The notes under the pieces: generated by a model
The model's input: the letters and a program-made list of their open reading frames with translations, nothing else
What the model was told of the DNA's origin: nothing
The model's database searches: none
Position numbers and translations under genes: made by a program
Assembly: GCF_013410665.1 (NCBI RefSeq)
Contig: NZ_JACCFM010000001.1
Span: forward strand, 2,542,001-2,606,000
Length of the DNA stretch: 64,000 nt
Reading direction: 5' to 3'
DNA from: Leifsonia psychrotolerans
GTDB lineage: Bacteria; Actinomycetota; Actinomycetes; Actinomycetales; Microbacteriaceae
Shown here: positions 9,509 to 19,446 of the stretch, piece by piece
Layout: each line of letters opens with the position of its first letter
How positions within the stretch are numbered: position 1 is the stretch's first letter

Positions 9509-10773
9509 CGGCGCAGCGCGACGGGGCCGAGATGCGCCATGCGGTGCGGCGTCTCACCGTGCAGTTCACCGCATTGATCGTCATCCTCCTCGTCTTGGTC
9601 GGCGGGCTCGTCTTCGCAATCGTCTCCACGAGTGCTGAAGAGTCCAATCTTCGGGCCCTCACCGATGCCGTGCACGTCGATTCCCCGCACGATGCGCCGC
9701 AGGCGGTGTGGGTTGCCATCCTCGATGGCGGTCACCTCGAGACATCCGCGGTGCGCCTACCCGGGCTTCCCGACGAAGCCGCCTTCGCCGAGGCTGCTCG
9801 GACCGGCCAGCCGGTCGAGTCGCAGCGTGACTCGGCCGGGCGCAGCTATTCAGTGCTCACCGTGGCCGACGGTGGTCGGATTGTGCAGGTTGCGCGCGAC
9901 CAGCACGAAACGCAGGAGGAGCGTGGCCGACTGTTGTGGGCATTGGTGGTCTCGGGTCTCGTCGCGGCGGTGGCCAGCGCATTCATCGCAGCCTGGATGG
10001 CCCGCCGAGCGATGCGTCCGCTCGCCCGGGCGCTCGCCCTGCAACGGCGTTTCATCGCCGATGCGAGCCATGAATTGCGCACGCCATTGACGCTCCTGAG
10101 CACTCGCGCTCAGTTGATCCGCCGACATCTGACGTCGGCCAGCGCGACGGATGCCGCGCCCGCGTTGGCGGGTGAGCTCGACGAGATTGTTCACGATTCA
10201 CAACTGCTCACCGAAATTCTCGAAGACCTGCTCATCGCGGCTGATCCTCGCGAGTCCGCGATCGCGGCCGACGTGGATCTCGTTGCCTGGGCCGACACCG
10301 CCGTGGCGGCGGCCGTAGCCCACGCGACGTCGGGCTCGGTGTCGATCACCCGTACCGGGGAGAACCGGGCGCTCGTCGTCTTGGCCTCACCCGCCGCCCT
10401 GCAGCGCCTGTTCTCGTCTCTCATCTCCAATGCAGTCGACCATGCCAGCGGAACGGTGCAGGTTGACGTCGCCGCCGAGGGCGCGGAGGCCGTCGTGCGC
10501 ATCAGCGACGACGGACCCGGATTCCCGGCGGAGATGGCCGAGCGCGCCTTCGAACGATTTTCGAGCTCACGCCGGGAGACGAACCTCTCGGAGGGGCCTC
10601 GACACTACGGCATTGGGTTGGCACTGGCAGCCGAGATCGCGGCACGGTTCGGCGGCAGCGTGCGGATCGAACCCGCACGTGTCACCCCCGGCACCCCACC
10701 GGGCGCCACCGTCACGGTGACCCTGCCGCTGCACCGGGGCCGGACGAAAACAGGCGGGAGTGCGCATCCGTAA
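9505..10773 (+). CDS. Sensor histidine kinase
   Basis: The 422-residue kinase has a transmembrane helix at 18-42, an extracytoplasmic sensor region of about 100 residues, a second helix at 143-165 and a short HAMP-like linker. The dimerisation/phosphoacceptor box RRFIADASHELRTPLTLL follows, with His189. The ATPase domain shows an N-box (SLISNAVDHASG), a G1 box (VRISDDGPGFPAEM) and a G2 region (HYGIGLALAAEIA). It ends a five-gene operon with the flavocytochrome, FMN-binding protein, ApbE and response regulator. The sensed signal is unknown; the outside loop has no recognised domain. Confidence 0.92.
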   Translation: MTAQRDGAEMRHAVRRLTVQFTALIVILLVLVGGLVFAIVSTSAEESNLRALTDAVHVDSPHDAPQAVWVAILDGGHLETSAVRLPGLPDEAAFAEAARTGQPVESQRDSAGRSYSVLTVADGGRIVQVARDQHETQEERGRLLWALVVSGLVAAVASAFIAAWMARRAMRPLARALALQRRFIADASHELRTPLTLLSTRAQLIRRHLTSASATDAAPALAGELDEIVHDSQLLTEILEDLLIAADPRESAIAADVDLVAWADTAVAAAVAHATSGSVSITRTGENRALVVLASPAALQRLFSSLISNAVDHASGTVQVDVAAEGAEAVVRISDDGPGFPAEMAERAFERFSSSRRETNLSEGPRHYGIGLALAAEIAARFGGSVRIEPARVTPGTPPGATVTVTLPLHRGRTKTGGSAHP

Positions 10774-10775
10774 CC

Positions 10776-10844
10776 AAAACAGGCTGGATTGCTAGTTTTT
10801 CGGCAGTCGTTCCTGTTTTCGCGGCACCGGTATGCGGCTACCGG
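10776..10844. terminator. Possible terminator region between convergent genes
   Basis: Between the kinase and the convergent small gene lie AAAACAGG (10776-10783) and CCTGTTTT (10812-10819), an 8-base inverted repeat with a run of T between the arms. CCGGTA/TACCGG (10827-10844) forms a second short stem. The loop of the first is long, so this is a weak call. Confidence 0.3.
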
Positions 10845-11128
10845 CCGAGAATGTGTGGGGGCGTGTGCTCGGCGACGAAGTCGTTGATCAGGGCGCGGGC
10901 GATACCGTCCCAATCGGAACCGAAGTGCAGAAAGTCGGTCTGCCCGGCGAGGTAGCCGTTGTAGACCGGGTCGTGATCGGCGCCGTCGCGCTCAATCATC
11001 ACGATGCTTCCGTAAACCACGCCCTCCAGATCGGTGATCACCCAGCGGTTCGAATCCCCGCGCTCGAGGGTGAACGCGTTCCCCCGGTGCTCGAGGTGTT
11101 CGTGTTTGTGCGGCTTTGCGAATGACAT
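10838..11128 (-). CDS. Small hypothetical protein, 96 aa
   Basis: I do not recognise this protein. The ATG at 11128 was chosen over the longer frame because AAGGGG lies just upstream and because the upstream extension overlaps the repeat region. The protein is rich in His near its start (PHKHEHLEHRGNAF) and then has a compact mixed pattern with Trp and aromatic residues (RWVITDLEGVVYGSIVMIER; DFLHFGSDWDGIARALI). There is no signal peptide or membrane segment, so it is probably a soluble cytosolic protein. It lies downstream of mtnN on the same strand but is separated from it by a 229-base gap with palindromic repeats, so it may be transcribed separately. Confidence 0.65.
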   Translation of the reverse strand: MSFAKPHKHEHLEHRGNAFTLERGDSNRWVITDLEGVVYGSIVMIERDGADHDPVYNGYLAGQTDFLHFGSDWDGIARALINDFVAEHTPPHILGR

Positions 11129-11254
11129 GGCCAGCCCCTTTTCGTCGCGTGGAATGCCACGGCGCGGGCATCCGTCGTTCCAGAATCCTCCGGGTCGAGC
11201 TGCCACGCAATGGCCGACCTCGCACGCGGGCACGCCGCTGCGCACACGCAGGCC

Positions 11255-11349
11255 CGGTCTCGACAGTGGCTCACGCGATCTCGACACGCTCGATCAACGA
11301 ACGGCTCACGCGATCTCGACACGCTCGATCAACGAGCGGGTCGAGACCG
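11255..11349. repeat. REP-like palindromic element with two 35-bp units
   Basis: Two 35-base direct repeats (11268-11302 and 11303-11337) differ only near the end. Each holds the core TCTCGACACGCTCGA. They are flanked by inverted arms CGGTCTCGA (11255-11263) and TCGAGACCG (11341-11349). The same core occurs between nrdE and nrdF and inside araB. This marks a dispersed repeat family, probably transcribed hairpins between genes. Confidence 0.8.
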
Positions 11350-11357
11350 CCTTCGAC

Positions 11358-12101
11358 TCACGCCGACGTGTCGGCTCTCGCCACACTCAGAAGAAGAGCA
11401 TCAATCGCCGAGAGGACCATCGTCGCCGACTGAGTCGCCGCATCGTCGACCTGGTCGAGGAAGTCGTCGTTGGCGGCCGGTCCGCACAGGTCTGAGATGC
11501 CACGGATGGACAGAAACGGAACCCCGTACACGTGGCAGGTTTGCGCGATTGCGGATGACTCCATGTCGGTCGCCAAGGCCCCCGGAAAGTCGCCGGTGAT
11601 GCGTGTCGCTCGCTCCTGGGTGACGAAGCCGTAGCTGGAGACGATCAGTCCCTGGTGCACGGCTCCGGTTCGGGGCCGCGGCGCGGAGAAAACAGCGTCA
11701 GTCAGATAGTGTGCCGCCGGGTAGCTCGCCGGCATGCGCGGAACTTGGCCGAGAACGTAGCCGAATGCGCGAGCATCGGCATCCACGTTGATGTAGTCGG
11801 TGCCCACCACCACGTCGCCGACACGCACCTCGGCGCCGAGCCCACCCGCGGTGCCCGCGCTGATGATGAGTGACACACCGCCGTCGCGCTGCGCTTTGAG
11901 AATAACGGCGGTGGCCGCTCCGGCAGCGTTGACGAGGCCGATGCCGGTTTGGACGAGCACGACGGGGCGACCGCCGAGAACGGCGTCGCGGTGAACCGCA
12001 TTTCCGACCTGCCGGGCCGGGCCGACGTTCTCGGCGCGTTCGATGAACGGCGCAAGCTCATCGTCCATCGCGGCAAGGATGGCCAGTTCGGGAGCACTCA
12101 C
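11358..12101 (-). CDS. mtnN: 5'-methylthioadenosine/S-adenosylhomocysteine nucleosidase
   Basis: The 247-residue enzyme splits MTA and SAH (and 5'-deoxyadenosine) into adenine and a thioribose sugar, a step of methionine salvage and methyl-cycle clean-up. It opens with the family's LAILAAMDDELAPF. It carries the phosphorylase-fold glycine motif (IISAGTAGGLG), the substrate-binding DMESSAIAQTCHVYGVPFL (Glu of MESS) and the catalytic Asp in RGISDLCG. The start used is a GTG. It lies alone between two repeat-bearing gaps and is read towards the small hypothetical gene. Confidence 0.92.
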   Translation of the reverse strand: MSAPELAILAAMDDELAPFIERAENVGPARQVGNAVHRDAVLGGRPVVLVQTGIGLVNAAGAATAVILKAQRDGGVSLIISAGTAGGLGAEVRVGDVVVGTDYINVDADARAFGYVLGQVPRMPASYPAAHYLTDAVFSAPRPRTGAVHQGLIVSSYGFVTQERATRITGDFPGALATDMESSAIAQTCHVYGVPFLSIRGISDLCGPAANDDFLDQVDDAATQSATMVLSAIDALLLSVARADTSA

Positions 12102-12227
12102 GCGACGACCACGTTCCAGATCTCGAGGTGGTCCACGTTGGGCCGAGTGAAGGGTTCGAGGTTTATGCGCTCTGGGTTCATTGTCAACATTCTGTTCGAG
12201 TTCGAGACCTTCACGAGGATACGCTGC

Positions 12228-12278
12228 CGCGACTCACCATCGGCTGTGCGCGACTCACCCTCGGCTGTGCGCGACTCG
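12228..12278. repeat. 21-bp tandem repeat, about 2.4 copies
   Basis: A 21-base unit, CGCGACTCACCATCGGCTGTG, occurs at 12228-12248 and, with one change, at 12249-12269. A third partial copy follows to 12278. It lies between the end of the uvrA-like gene and the start of mtnN. No function is evident. Confidence 0.75.
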
Positions 12279-12295
12279 AAGGGGTGACCAGCCGC

Positions 12296-14755
12296 TTATG
12301 CGCCCTGGTCGTGTCTCGCGAGCCACCCCGCGAGGTGCTCCGCCGTCGCGCCCCTGCCGCTCGCGATGGTGCGCGGGGTGCCGGATGCGACAACCTGGCC
12401 GCCCGCGTTTCCACCGCCCGGACCCAAATCGATCACCCAGTCGCAGTCGGTGATTGTGGCCAGGTCGTGCTCGATGAGAACCACCGTATTGCCGGCCTCC
12501 ACCAGTCGTTGCAGCTGATCGAGCAACAACCGGATGTCGGCCGGGTGCAGGCCCGCGGTTGGCTCATCGAGCAGGTAGAGCGTATGCCCGCGGTGGGCCC
12601 GCTGCAGCTCGGTGGCCAGCTTGATGCGCTGTGCCTCTCCGCCGCTGAGCTCGGTCGCCGGCTGGCCAAGACGGAGGTAGCCGAGCCCGACATCCCGGAG
12701 CGTCTCCAGGCTGCGAGACGCCGCGGGAACATCGGCGAAGAAGTCGGCGGCCGCGTCGACCGTCATCGCCAGCACATCGGCGATGGTCTTTCCGCGCGAG
12801 GTCACCTCGAGCGTCTCGGCGTTGTAGCGCGCTCCGTGACAGGTGCGACAGGGCGCGTAGGTGCCGGGCAGAAAGAGTAATTCGACCGACACGAAGCCTT
12901 CACCCTGACAGGTCTCGCAGCGCCCACCGGCGACGTTGAACGAAAATCGCCCTGCGGTGTAGCCACGGGCCTTCGCCAGATCGGTGGCCGCAAAGATTTT
13001 GCGCACACCGTCGAACATGCCGGTGTATGTGGCGAGGTTGGAGCGCGGGGTGCGGCCGATGGGACGTTGGTCGACCACCACCAGCCGATCAAACGTTTCC
13101 ACTCCCGACACCCCCGCCACGTCGACCTCGAGCACCGCGTCATCCGGCCCCTCGGCTGCCGTGCCGAGATGACCGCGCACCACATGCGCGAGCACCTGGG
13201 TCACGAGCGTCGACTTGCCCGATCCCGAGACGCCGGTGACAGCTGTCATCACACCGAGAGGAACCTCGACGGATGTCTCCCGGAGATTGTGCCGAGTGAC
13301 CCCGCGCAGACGCAACCAGCCCTGCGGGGTTCGCGGCTCGTGAACGGCCATCGCCGAGCGCGGAAAAAGGTAGCGGCCGGTGACCGAGTCTGCAACCTCC
13401 CGGAGCCCCTCGACCGGTCCGGAATAGAGCACCTGCCCGCCACCGTCGCCGGCCCCGGGTCCGATGTCCACGACCCAGTCGGCCCGGCGCACGACATCGA
13501 GGTCGTGTTCGACGACGAACAGAGAATTGCCCGACGCGATCAGGCGTTCCAGAACGTCGAGCAGCGGCCGCGCATCGGCCGGATGCAGCCCCGCGGATGG
13601 TTCGTCGAGCACATAGACAACGCCGAAGAGCCCGGAGCGCAGTTGCGTGGCGATGCGCAATCGCTGTGATTCACCGGGGGACAGCGTGGTGGAGTTGCGC
13701 CCCAGGCTCAGGTAGCCGAGGCCGAGATCGAGCAGCACCTCAACCCGCGCGATCACGTCGGCGGCGATTCGACTGGCGGCCTCGCTGCCCTCCGCTGCGG
13801 ATGCCACGGCTCCCGCCTCGACACCGGTTCGCAACTCCCCCGCGAGTTCGGCCAGCGGCACCGCGTTCATGTCGGCGATCGTGCGCCCGGCGAACGTGAC
13901 GGCCAGTGCCTCCGCACGCAGGCCGCTGCCGTCGCAATCGGGACAGGCGATGCTCTGAACGAAGCGAAGTGCGCGCTCGCGCATCCGCTCACTCTGGGAC
14001 TCTGAAAGCACATGCATGACGTGCTTGCGTGCGCTCCAAAACTTTCCGTAGTAGCCGTGATCGATGCGGCCGGCCTCGGGTTCGATCAGCACGGAGGGCT
14101 GCTCCTCGGTGTACAGCAACCAGTCCCGGTCGGCGCGCGGCAACGACGTCCACGGTGTGTCGATGTCGATCCCGAGGCCGCGCACGATACTGCGCAGGTT
14201 CGCTCCCTGCCACGCTCCCGGCCAGGCGGCAATCGCCCCGTCGCGAATGCTCAACGCCGTGTTGGGAACCAGCAGCTCCTCGGTGACGTCGTGCACTACT
14301 CCGAGCCCCTGGCAGCGCGCGCAGGCCCCGGCCGCGGTGTTCGGCGAGAATGCCTCGGCGGCGAGGTGCGTCGCGCCCGGCTGATACGTTCCGGCCCGGG
14401 AATAGAGCATGCGGAGCAGATTGGACAGCGTTGTGAGTGTGCCGACGGTCGAGCGCGAACTCGGCGCTCCGCGGCGCTGCTGCAGTGCAACGGCCGGGGG
14501 CAGCCCGGTGATTTCCCCCACCTCCGGAGCGCCGACCTGATTCAGCAGTCGTCGTGCGTAGGGCGCGACCGATTCAAAATAGCGTCGTTGTGCCTCGGCA
14601 TACAGGGTGCCGAACGCCAGCGAGGACTTGCCCGACCCTGACACACCGGTGAAGGCCACCATGCAGTCGCGGGGAATATCGATGTCGACATTCTTGAGGT
14701 TGTGCTCTCGAGCGCCGCGAACGCGCACCCAACCGTCCACGTCGCCGCGGGTCAC
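12296..14755 (-). CDS. Short UvrA-family ABC ATPase (UvrA2-like)
   Basis: The 819-residue protein has two ABC ATPase units like UvrA, the damage-binding subunit of nucleotide excision repair. Walker A motifs are [13 protein letters not shown] (about 35-47) and [13 protein letters not shown]. Signature motifs are [12 protein letters not shown] and [12 protein letters not shown]. Zinc-module pairs are visible as [24 protein letters not shown] and [10 protein letters not shown]. Canonical UvrA is about 940-970 residues; the missing length matches the UvrB-binding part, as in UvrA2/DrrC-type proteins linked to drug tolerance. Its GTG start overlaps the stop of the upstream DUF2236 gene (GTGA), so the two are coupled. 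The specific substrate is unknown. Confidence 0.9.
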   Translation of the reverse strand: MTRGDVDGWVRVRGAREHNLKNVDIDIPRDCMVAFTGVSGSGKSSLAFGTLYAEAQRRYFESVAPYARRLLNQVGAPEVGEITGLPPAVALQQRRGAPSSRSTVGTLTTLSNLLRMLYSRAGTYQPGATHLAAEAFSPNTAAGACARCQGLGVVHDVTEELLVPNTALSIRDGAIAAWPGAWQGANLRSIVRGLGIDIDTPWTSLPRADRDWLLYTEEQPSVLIEPEAGRIDHGYYGKFWSARKHVMHVLSESQSERMRERALRFVQSIACPDCDGSGLRAEALAVTFAGRTIADMNAVPLAELAGELRTGVEAGAVASAAEGSEAASRIAADVIARVEVLLDLGLGYLSLGRNSTTLSPGESQRLRIATQLRSGLFGVVYVLDEPSAGLHPADARPLLDVLERLIASGNSLFVVEHDLDVVRRADWVVDIGPGAGDGGGQVLYSGPVEGLREVADSVTGRYLFPRSAMAVHEPRTPQGWLRLRGVTRHNLRETSVEVPLGVMTAVTGVSGSGKSTLVTQVLAHVVRGHLGTAAEGPDDAVLEVDVAGVSGVETFDRLVVVDQRPIGRTPRSNLATYTGMFDGVRKIFAATDLAKARGYTAGRFSFNVAGGRCETCQGEGFVSVELLFLPGTYAPCRTCHGARYNAETLEVTSRGKTIADVLAMTVDAAADFFADVPAASRSLETLRDVGLGYLRLGQPATELSGGEAQRIKLATELQRAHRGHTLYLLDEPTAGLHPADIRLLLDQLQRLVEAGNTVVLIEHDLATITDCDWVIDLGPGGGNAGGQVVASGTPRTIASGRGATAEHLAGWLARHDQGA

Positions 14756-15723
14756 GGTTCAACCGTTCTCTCCGCCGCGGGAGACGACGAGCTGTCGTCG
14801 GAACTGCCTGTTGATTCCTGCGGGCCCGCGTGCAGGCCCGACTTCAGGCGGGCGATCCGGGCCCGAGCGTTCTGCTCGCTCGGCGACATCCGTCCGAGCA
14901 CGCGCGATCCACCCACGAGCAAGACCCGCGTCAGCGTCACGGCCGGCCACCACGGGCGCCGCAGGCCGAGCAACTCACGATGGCGCCGATCGAGCGAAGC
15001 CACCGCACCGCCGAAGAGGATCGGGTACAGCCGACCGGTCACGCCCGGCAGCCCGGGCTTGCGCAGAAAACGCACCGCCTCGGCGACCCGCTCGTCGGGT
15101 TTGGCCTCGGTGAGAAAGGCGTCCATCTCAGCGTGCAGTTCCGCGACCGTCGTGGGAGGGCGACTCACTCCCATCAGCGACCCGGCCTGCGCCCATTCGC
15201 GCACGTAGGCATCCGGCCCACCCGGGATCGGACCGCCCCAGATTGCATGCGCACCCAGAAAGGCTTCGGTGAAGGCGTCGTGCACCCACCGCAACAGCTC
15301 TTCGTCGTTGGCCGTATAGGGGCGTTCGGTGCCACGAGCATCGACGTAGGTTCCCGTCACATGCTCGTGCAACCGCGAGACGAAAGCGGATGCCGCCGTG
15401 GCGCCGGCCCGATCGCCGAACGTTGTCGTGGACACCCACCGCACGGTGCCGTCGAGTCGCCCCAGCGGATCCTCGTGGTAGCGCGACCAGTCGTGCACGC
15501 CCGCCATCGCGCCGGGGTGCAGGGTCTGCAGCAGCAACGCACGGATGCCGGCGACCAGCGTCGGCAGCGCTCCGTTGACCGCCCAGACGGCGCTGCCGGG
15601 TCCGAAGAATCCGGCGTCGGTGCCGTCGGCGAGCGCGAGAGTCCACGCCGGCGGCTCGCGGCGTCCCGTTCGTCCAGGCCGCCAGCGTGCGGCACGGGGG
15701 TGGGCCGTGCGGTGTTCGCTCAT
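14752..15723 (-). CDS. Oxygenase MpaB/DUF2236 family protein
   Basis: The 323-residue soluble protein belongs to the DUF2236 family, which includes the MpaB oxygenase and the rubber oxygenase Lcp, haem b enzymes. Conserved parts are visible: FFGPGSAVWAVNG near the start, LLLQTLHPGAMAGVHDWSRY with candidate haem and catalytic His residues, WVSTTTFGD, and ANDEELLRWVHDAFTEAFL. The C-terminal 25 residues are Ser/Glu-rich and probably disordered. It is translationally coupled to the short UvrA gene, an arrangement that hints at a shared chemical-stress role (inference). The real substrate is unknown. Confidence 0.85.
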   Translation of the reverse strand: MSEHRTAHPRAARWRPGRTGRREPPAWTLALADGTDAGFFGPGSAVWAVNGALPTLVAGIRALLLQTLHPGAMAGVHDWSRYHEDPLGRLDGTVRWVSTTTFGDRAGATAASAFVSRLHEHVTGTYVDARGTERPYTANDEELLRWVHDAFTEAFLGAHAIWGGPIPGGPDAYVREWAQAGSLMGVSRPPTTVAELHAEMDAFLTEAKPDERVAEAVRFLRKPGLPGVTGRLYPILFGGAVASLDRRHRELLGLRRPWWPAVTLTRVLLVGGSRVLGRMSPSEQNARARIARLKSGLHAGPQESTGSSDDSSSSPAAERTVEP

Positions 15724-15800
15724 GATTCGACGCTAACCCAGTCGACCCGCGCGCGGCTGCGGATCCGCTGCGAAGTTGCGCTGGCGACTTCGAGGGGCGG

Positions 15801-17348
15801 TTACGCCACGCTCACGTGCACCGTGTGCCAGCCTTCCGCCCCGTTGGGAACCGTCGGAATGTTGACGTCGCGTTGGGTGGCACCGGTGGCATCCGTGGCC
15901 CGCACCTGGATGGTGTGGCCGCCGCTTGTCGCCTCCCACTCGTACACCCATTGCACCCAGGTGTCGACGGAGATCGCGGTGGCGAGGCGGGCCTTCTCCC
16001 AGGCACCGTTGTCGACGCGCACCTCGACACGGTCGATGCCGGTGTGCTGCGCCCAGGCCACCCCGGCGATGGCGACCCTCCCGGCCGCAACCTGCGACCC
16101 GTCCGAGGGCACATCGATGCGCGACTCGGTCTTGATCGGTCCCTTCGGCGACCAACCGCGATCGGTCCAGTAGGCGCTGGCGTCAGCGAATCGGGTGACC
16201 CGCATCTCGACCAGCCATTTGGTGGCGGAGACGTAGCCGTAGAGACCGGGAACCACCATCCGCACCGGAAAGCCGTGCTCGAGCGGTAGCGGGGTGCCGT
16301 TCATCCCGACGGCGAGCAGGCTGTCGCGATCCGGTTCGAGCAGAACGGCAAGCGGCGTACCGGCGGTGAACCCGTCGACGCTGGTCGAGAGCACCATGTC
16401 GGCGTCGGCGTGCGGTTTGGCTCGGGCCAGCAGCTCTCGGATCGGGTAACCGAGCCACACGGCGTTGCCGGCGAGGTCACCACCGACGTCATTCGAGACA
16501 CACATCAGCGTGACCGTCGATTCAATCAGGGGCAGGGCGAGGAGTTCCTCGAAGCTGATCTCGACCTCGTTCTCGACCATTCCAGTGACCTTGAGCCGCC
16601 AGGTCGACGAGTCGACACTCGGCACCTGCAACGCCGTGTCGATGCGGTAAAACACGTCGTTGGGGGTGACGAGGGGTGTGATCCCGGGGATGTCGAGTTC
16701 CGCGCCGACTGGGATCGGCGGTGCGGCTACAGCCGGTTTCGGGAGCCTGATGGCGTCGCGCACGGTCGTCACCGCCACCGTTCCAGCGTTCAGCGCTCGC
16801 GCGCCGATTCCGATGATGAGAGCTGCGATTCCGGTCCCTCCGACGAAGACGAGGAACCGCCGGCGCGAGACGGCAACGCCCGGCGCTGGGGCTGCCTGCT
16901 CGATGCCGGCCCAGGCCCGGAGTCGAATGGTGCCCAGGCGCAGCACCAGCACGCCGCCGATCATCCCGAGCACAGTGGGAAGCGCCCAGATTCCGGTCGC
17001 CTGGGCTCGGGTCGTGACTGCGAGGGTGGCGATCCCACCGATCAGCACCAGGCCCACGATCCCCCATGGCGGTCGCCGGTATTCAAGCAGGCCCAGCACG
17101 CCCGCGAGCACCGCCACCAGCACGCCGAGGCAGATGATGAGCACCAGCTTGTCGTTGGTGCCGAACAGCGCGATCACCAGGTCTTTGGTCCAGCCGGGAA
17201 CCAGGTCGATCACCAGCGAGCCGACCGCGAGCAGCGGGCTGGCCGCCGGAGCGACGATCAGAGCGACCACTTCGGCGATTCCGAGCGTGACAACGGCGCT
17301 GGCGAGGCCCGCCAGCGCAGCCCATGCTCTCTGACGCGCTCTGCTCAT
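15801..17348 (-). CDS. Membrane-anchored sulfite-oxidase-like molybdopterin enzyme
   Basis: The 515-residue protein has about four transmembrane helices in its first 140 residues and one more at 165-185 after a twin-arginine-like VSRRRFLVF. A periplasmic-side sulfite-oxidase-type catalytic domain follows. The molybdenum ligand Cys283 sits in VTLMCVSNDVGG. Other family parts are GYPIRELLARAKP, LEHGFPVRMVVPGLYGY and TKWLVEMRV. A C-terminal dimerisation-like beta domain ends it (GVAWAQHTGIDRVEVRVD). The enzyme family oxidises sulfite or reduces S/N-oxides with a Mo cofactor; no haem domain is present. It is transcribed alone. Confidence 0.9.
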   Translation of the reverse strand: MSRARQRAWAALAGLASAVVTLGIAEVVALIVAPAASPLLAVGSLVIDLVPGWTKDLVIALFGTNDKLVLIICLGVLVAVLAGVLGLLEYRRPPWGIVGLVLIGGIATLAVTTRAQATGIWALPTVLGMIGGVLVLRLGTIRLRAWAGIEQAAPAPGVAVSRRRFLVFVGGTGIAALIIGIGARALNAGTVAVTTVRDAIRLPKPAVAAPPIPVGAELDIPGITPLVTPNDVFYRIDTALQVPSVDSSTWRLKVTGMVENEVEISFEELLALPLIESTVTLMCVSNDVGGDLAGNAVWLGYPIRELLARAKPHADADMVLSTSVDGFTAGTPLAVLLEPDRDSLLAVGMNGTPLPLEHGFPVRMVVPGLYGYVSATKWLVEMRVTRFADASAYWTDRGWSPKGPIKTESRIDVPSDGSQVAAGRVAIAGVAWAQHTGIDRVEVRVDNGAWEKARLATAISVDTWVQWVYEWEATSGGHTIQVRATDATGATQRDVNIPTVPNGAEGWHTVHVSVA

Positions 17349-17453
17349 GGGTCATGTTAACTCGCGACCGCCCGCTTTCGGTAGGTCTGAGTGTCGGGAG
17401 TATCGTCGCAGCAGGGTAGAGCTCAGGCCTGCCGGGCCAGCGGAGGGACACCA

Positions 17454-18740
17454 ATGACCGACCACCTTGAACCGCCTGGGGGCGAACCCTCGTCACCTCC
17501 GGACGGCGACGACGACGACGAACGCTGGCTGACCGCCGGGGTGGGAAGCGTTGCCGCGGCGAGCTTCTTCTCGGACTCGGGCCATGAAATCGCGACCGCT
17601 GTGCTGCCGAGCTTTCTCACGAGTGTTCTCCATGGGTCGGCTGCGGCGTTGGGCCTGATCGAGGGGGTGAGCGATGCCCTCGCCGGCGTCGCAAAACTGA
17701 TCGGGGGCCCGCTGGCCAACGATCCGAAACGGCGTCAGGCCATCGCGACCGGGGGCTATCTGGGCACCGCAGTTGCAACGGCGGCGATCGGATTGGCCGC
17801 GGCCGTGTGGCAGGTGGGGGTGCTTCGCGCCATCGCGTGGGTGTCGCGCGGCCTTCGGTCCCCCGCGCGTGACACACTTCTTTCATCCCTTGCCCAGACT
17901 CGCGCGTATGGCCGCGCATTCGGCCTCGAGCGCGCAGGTGACAACCTCGGCGCCGTGGTGGGGCCGTTGGCCGCCGCGGGCCTGGTGGCCTGGCTGGGTA
18001 TTCGCCCGGCGATCTGGTTCGCCCTGATCCCTGGCGCGCTGGCGGCCGTGGCGATCACCGTTGCGGCCAGGGAGGCTCGCCGTCACCACCTGCCAGGGGC
18101 CCGGCAACGCATCCGGCTGGACTTCGCCGGATTGCGCTCGGCCGGACTACTCCGCCCGCTGATTCCGGTGATCCTGTTTGAATGCGGCAACATCGCCACC
18201 ACCATGCTGATCCTCCGTTCGACGCAGTTGCTCCAGGTCGATGGCCGGAGCGCCGCGACGGCGGCGTCGTTGGCAATCCTGATCTACGCCGCGCACAATG
18301 CCGCTGGCGCGATCGTGGCCTATTTTGGCGGTCGCTGGATCGACCGGTCAGGGCCGCGGATCGTTTTCGCGGCCGGCGCCGTGCTGTACGTGGTCGCCTA
18401 CGTCGGATTCGCGTGGGCGCCGTCTGAGTGGTGGTTTCTCGTGATCGTGTTCAGCTTGGCCGGTGCCGGCATCGGATTGGCGGAAACGGCGGAATCCACC
18501 CTGGTGGCCCAGATCCTCCCTGACCGGCTGCGCGGGAGCGGATTCGGCGTCATCGGAGCAGTTCAAGCCGGCGGCAATTTGGTCGGAACCGTCGTCGTAG
18601 GGGTGCTCTACACGGTGGTGTCGCCCACCGCAGGCTTCATCTACGCGGCAGCCTGGATGGCATTGTCGGTAGTGACCGCGGCGTGGCTTCGAGGCCATCG
18701 CCCGCAGCCGGCTGTCGAGCCGGACGCTCAGCTCTCGTAG
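17454..18740 (+). CDS. MFS transporter
   Basis: The 428-residue protein has an acidic cytosolic N-terminus (a run of Asp at about 20-24) and then about twelve transmembrane helices in two halves. It is a major facilitator. Loop motifs include a [19 protein letters not shown] stretch between helices 2 and 3 and [14 protein letters not shown] in the second half. The ATG at 17454 follows a strong GGAGGG site; the longer frame from 17391 is not favoured. Its 3' end overlaps the stop region of the convergent ppa gene by 13 bases. Substrate unknown; an efflux role is possible. Confidence 0.85.
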   Translation: MTDHLEPPGGEPSSPPDGDDDDERWLTAGVGSVAAASFFSDSGHEIATAVLPSFLTSVLHGSAAALGLIEGVSDALAGVAKLIGGPLANDPKRRQAIATGGYLGTAVATAAIGLAAAVWQVGVLRAIAWVSRGLRSPARDTLLSSLAQTRAYGRAFGLERAGDNLGAVVGPLAAAGLVAWLGIRPAIWFALIPGALAAVAITVAAREARRHHLPGARQRIRLDFAGLRSAGLLRPLIPVILFECGNIATTMLILRSTQLLQVDGRSAATAASLAILIYAAHNAAGAIVAYFGGRWIDRSGPRIVFAAGAVLYVVAYVGFAWAPSEWWFLVIVFSLAGAGIGLAETAESTLVAQILPDRLRGSGFGVIGAVQAGGNLVGTVVVGVLYTVVSPTAGFIYAAAWMALSVVTAAWLRGHRPQPAVEPDAQLS

Positions 18741-19228
18741 CTGTCGTTCGCACGGTACGCGTGCACAGCCGCCGTCACCGTGCGTTCCGCTTCATCACGC
18801 GAACCGAAGCCGTGCACCGTCACGAACTTTCCGGGCTCCAGATCCTTGTAATGCTGAAAGAAATGTTGGATCTCGTGGCGCAGATTGACGGAGACATCGT
18901 CCAATTCACGGATGTCGGCCCAGCGGGGATCCGATGCGGGCACCGTGATGATCTTGGCGTCGGGGCCCTTTTCGTCGGTCATCCGAAAGACCCCCACCAC
19001 TCGTACCGCCACGACCACACCAGGAAACGTCGGCTCGTCCAGGAGCACGAGGGCATCCAACGGGTCGCTGTCTTCACTGAGGGTGTGCTCGATGAAGCCG
19101 TAGTCGGCTGGGTAGGTCATCGCGGTGAACAGTGTGCGGTCCAAGCGCATGCGTCCAGTCGCATGGTCGACCTCATACTTGTTGCGGCCTCCACGCGGAA
19201 TCTCAATCGTGACGTCGAGTGTGGTCAT
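18728..19228 (-). CDS. ppa: Inorganic pyrophosphatase
   Basis: The 166-residue family I enzyme hydrolyses pyrophosphate to two phosphates, pulling biosynthetic reactions forward. The metal-binding signature [11 protein letters not shown] is present, as are the [14 protein letters not shown] start and [12 protein letters not shown]. The ATG at 19228 has AGGAG upstream; the longer frame to 19270 is rejected because the family starts here. Its upstream region shares a 17-base block and a GCT(A/G)ATGG block with the enolase gene 4.8 kb away, both at almost the same distance from the start. It is divergent from the MutS-like pair. Soluble, probably hexameric as is usual for the bacterial family. 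Confidence 0.94.
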   Translation of the reverse strand: MTTLDVTIEIPRGGRNKYEVDHATGRMRLDRTLFTAMTYPADYGFIEHTLSEDSDPLDALVLLDEPTFPGVVVAVRVVGVFRMTDEKGPDAKIITVPASDPRWADIRELDDVSVNLRHEIQHFFQHYKDLEPGKFVTVHGFGSRDEAERTVTAAVHAYRANDSYES

Positions 19229-19260
19229 CGCCTTCTCCTGTCTCATCACCGAGCAAGGAA

Positions 19261-19315
19261 CCATCAGCACTCAGTGCGGTTCGGGTGACACGTACCCGGG
19301 CGGGATCCATCGCCA
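19261..19315 (-). promoter_or_regulatory. ppa upstream element shared with eno
   Basis: Read on the minus strand, TGGCGATGGATCCCGCC (19299-19315) is identical to a block upstream of the enolase gene. GCTGATGG (19261-19268) lies 33 bases before the ppa ATG, exactly as GCTAATGG does for eno. This is probably a promoter region with a common control site; the sigma factor or regulator is unknown. Confidence 0.55.
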
Positions 19316-19339
19316 GCGCCCACGATACCGCGCACTCAT

Positions 19340-19355
19340 GAGATGTGCTCATCTC
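19340..19355. promoter_or_regulatory. Palindrome GAGATG-N4-CATCTC between divergent genes
   Basis: A perfect 6-base inverted repeat with a 4-base spacer lies in the 313-base divergent gap between ppa and the MutS-like operon. Further ATGAG/CTCAT half-sites flank it (19335-19366). It could be an operator for either direction. The rest of this gap shows no gene beyond a short frame discussed under the findings. Confidence 0.4.
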
Positions 19356-19446
19356 CAAATGAGAGTGACTGTTCGAAGCCCAAGCCCCTGCCCGCACCGA
19401 CGGTCGCGAGGGTTGTAGTTGGCTCCGAGCCGGAACATACTGAGGG

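Noticed and set aside
11040..11065. A tRNA-like T-arm string (GGTTCGAATCCCC)
   Set aside because: It lies inside the small hypothetical gene and no acceptor stem, D-arm or anticodon arm can be built around it.
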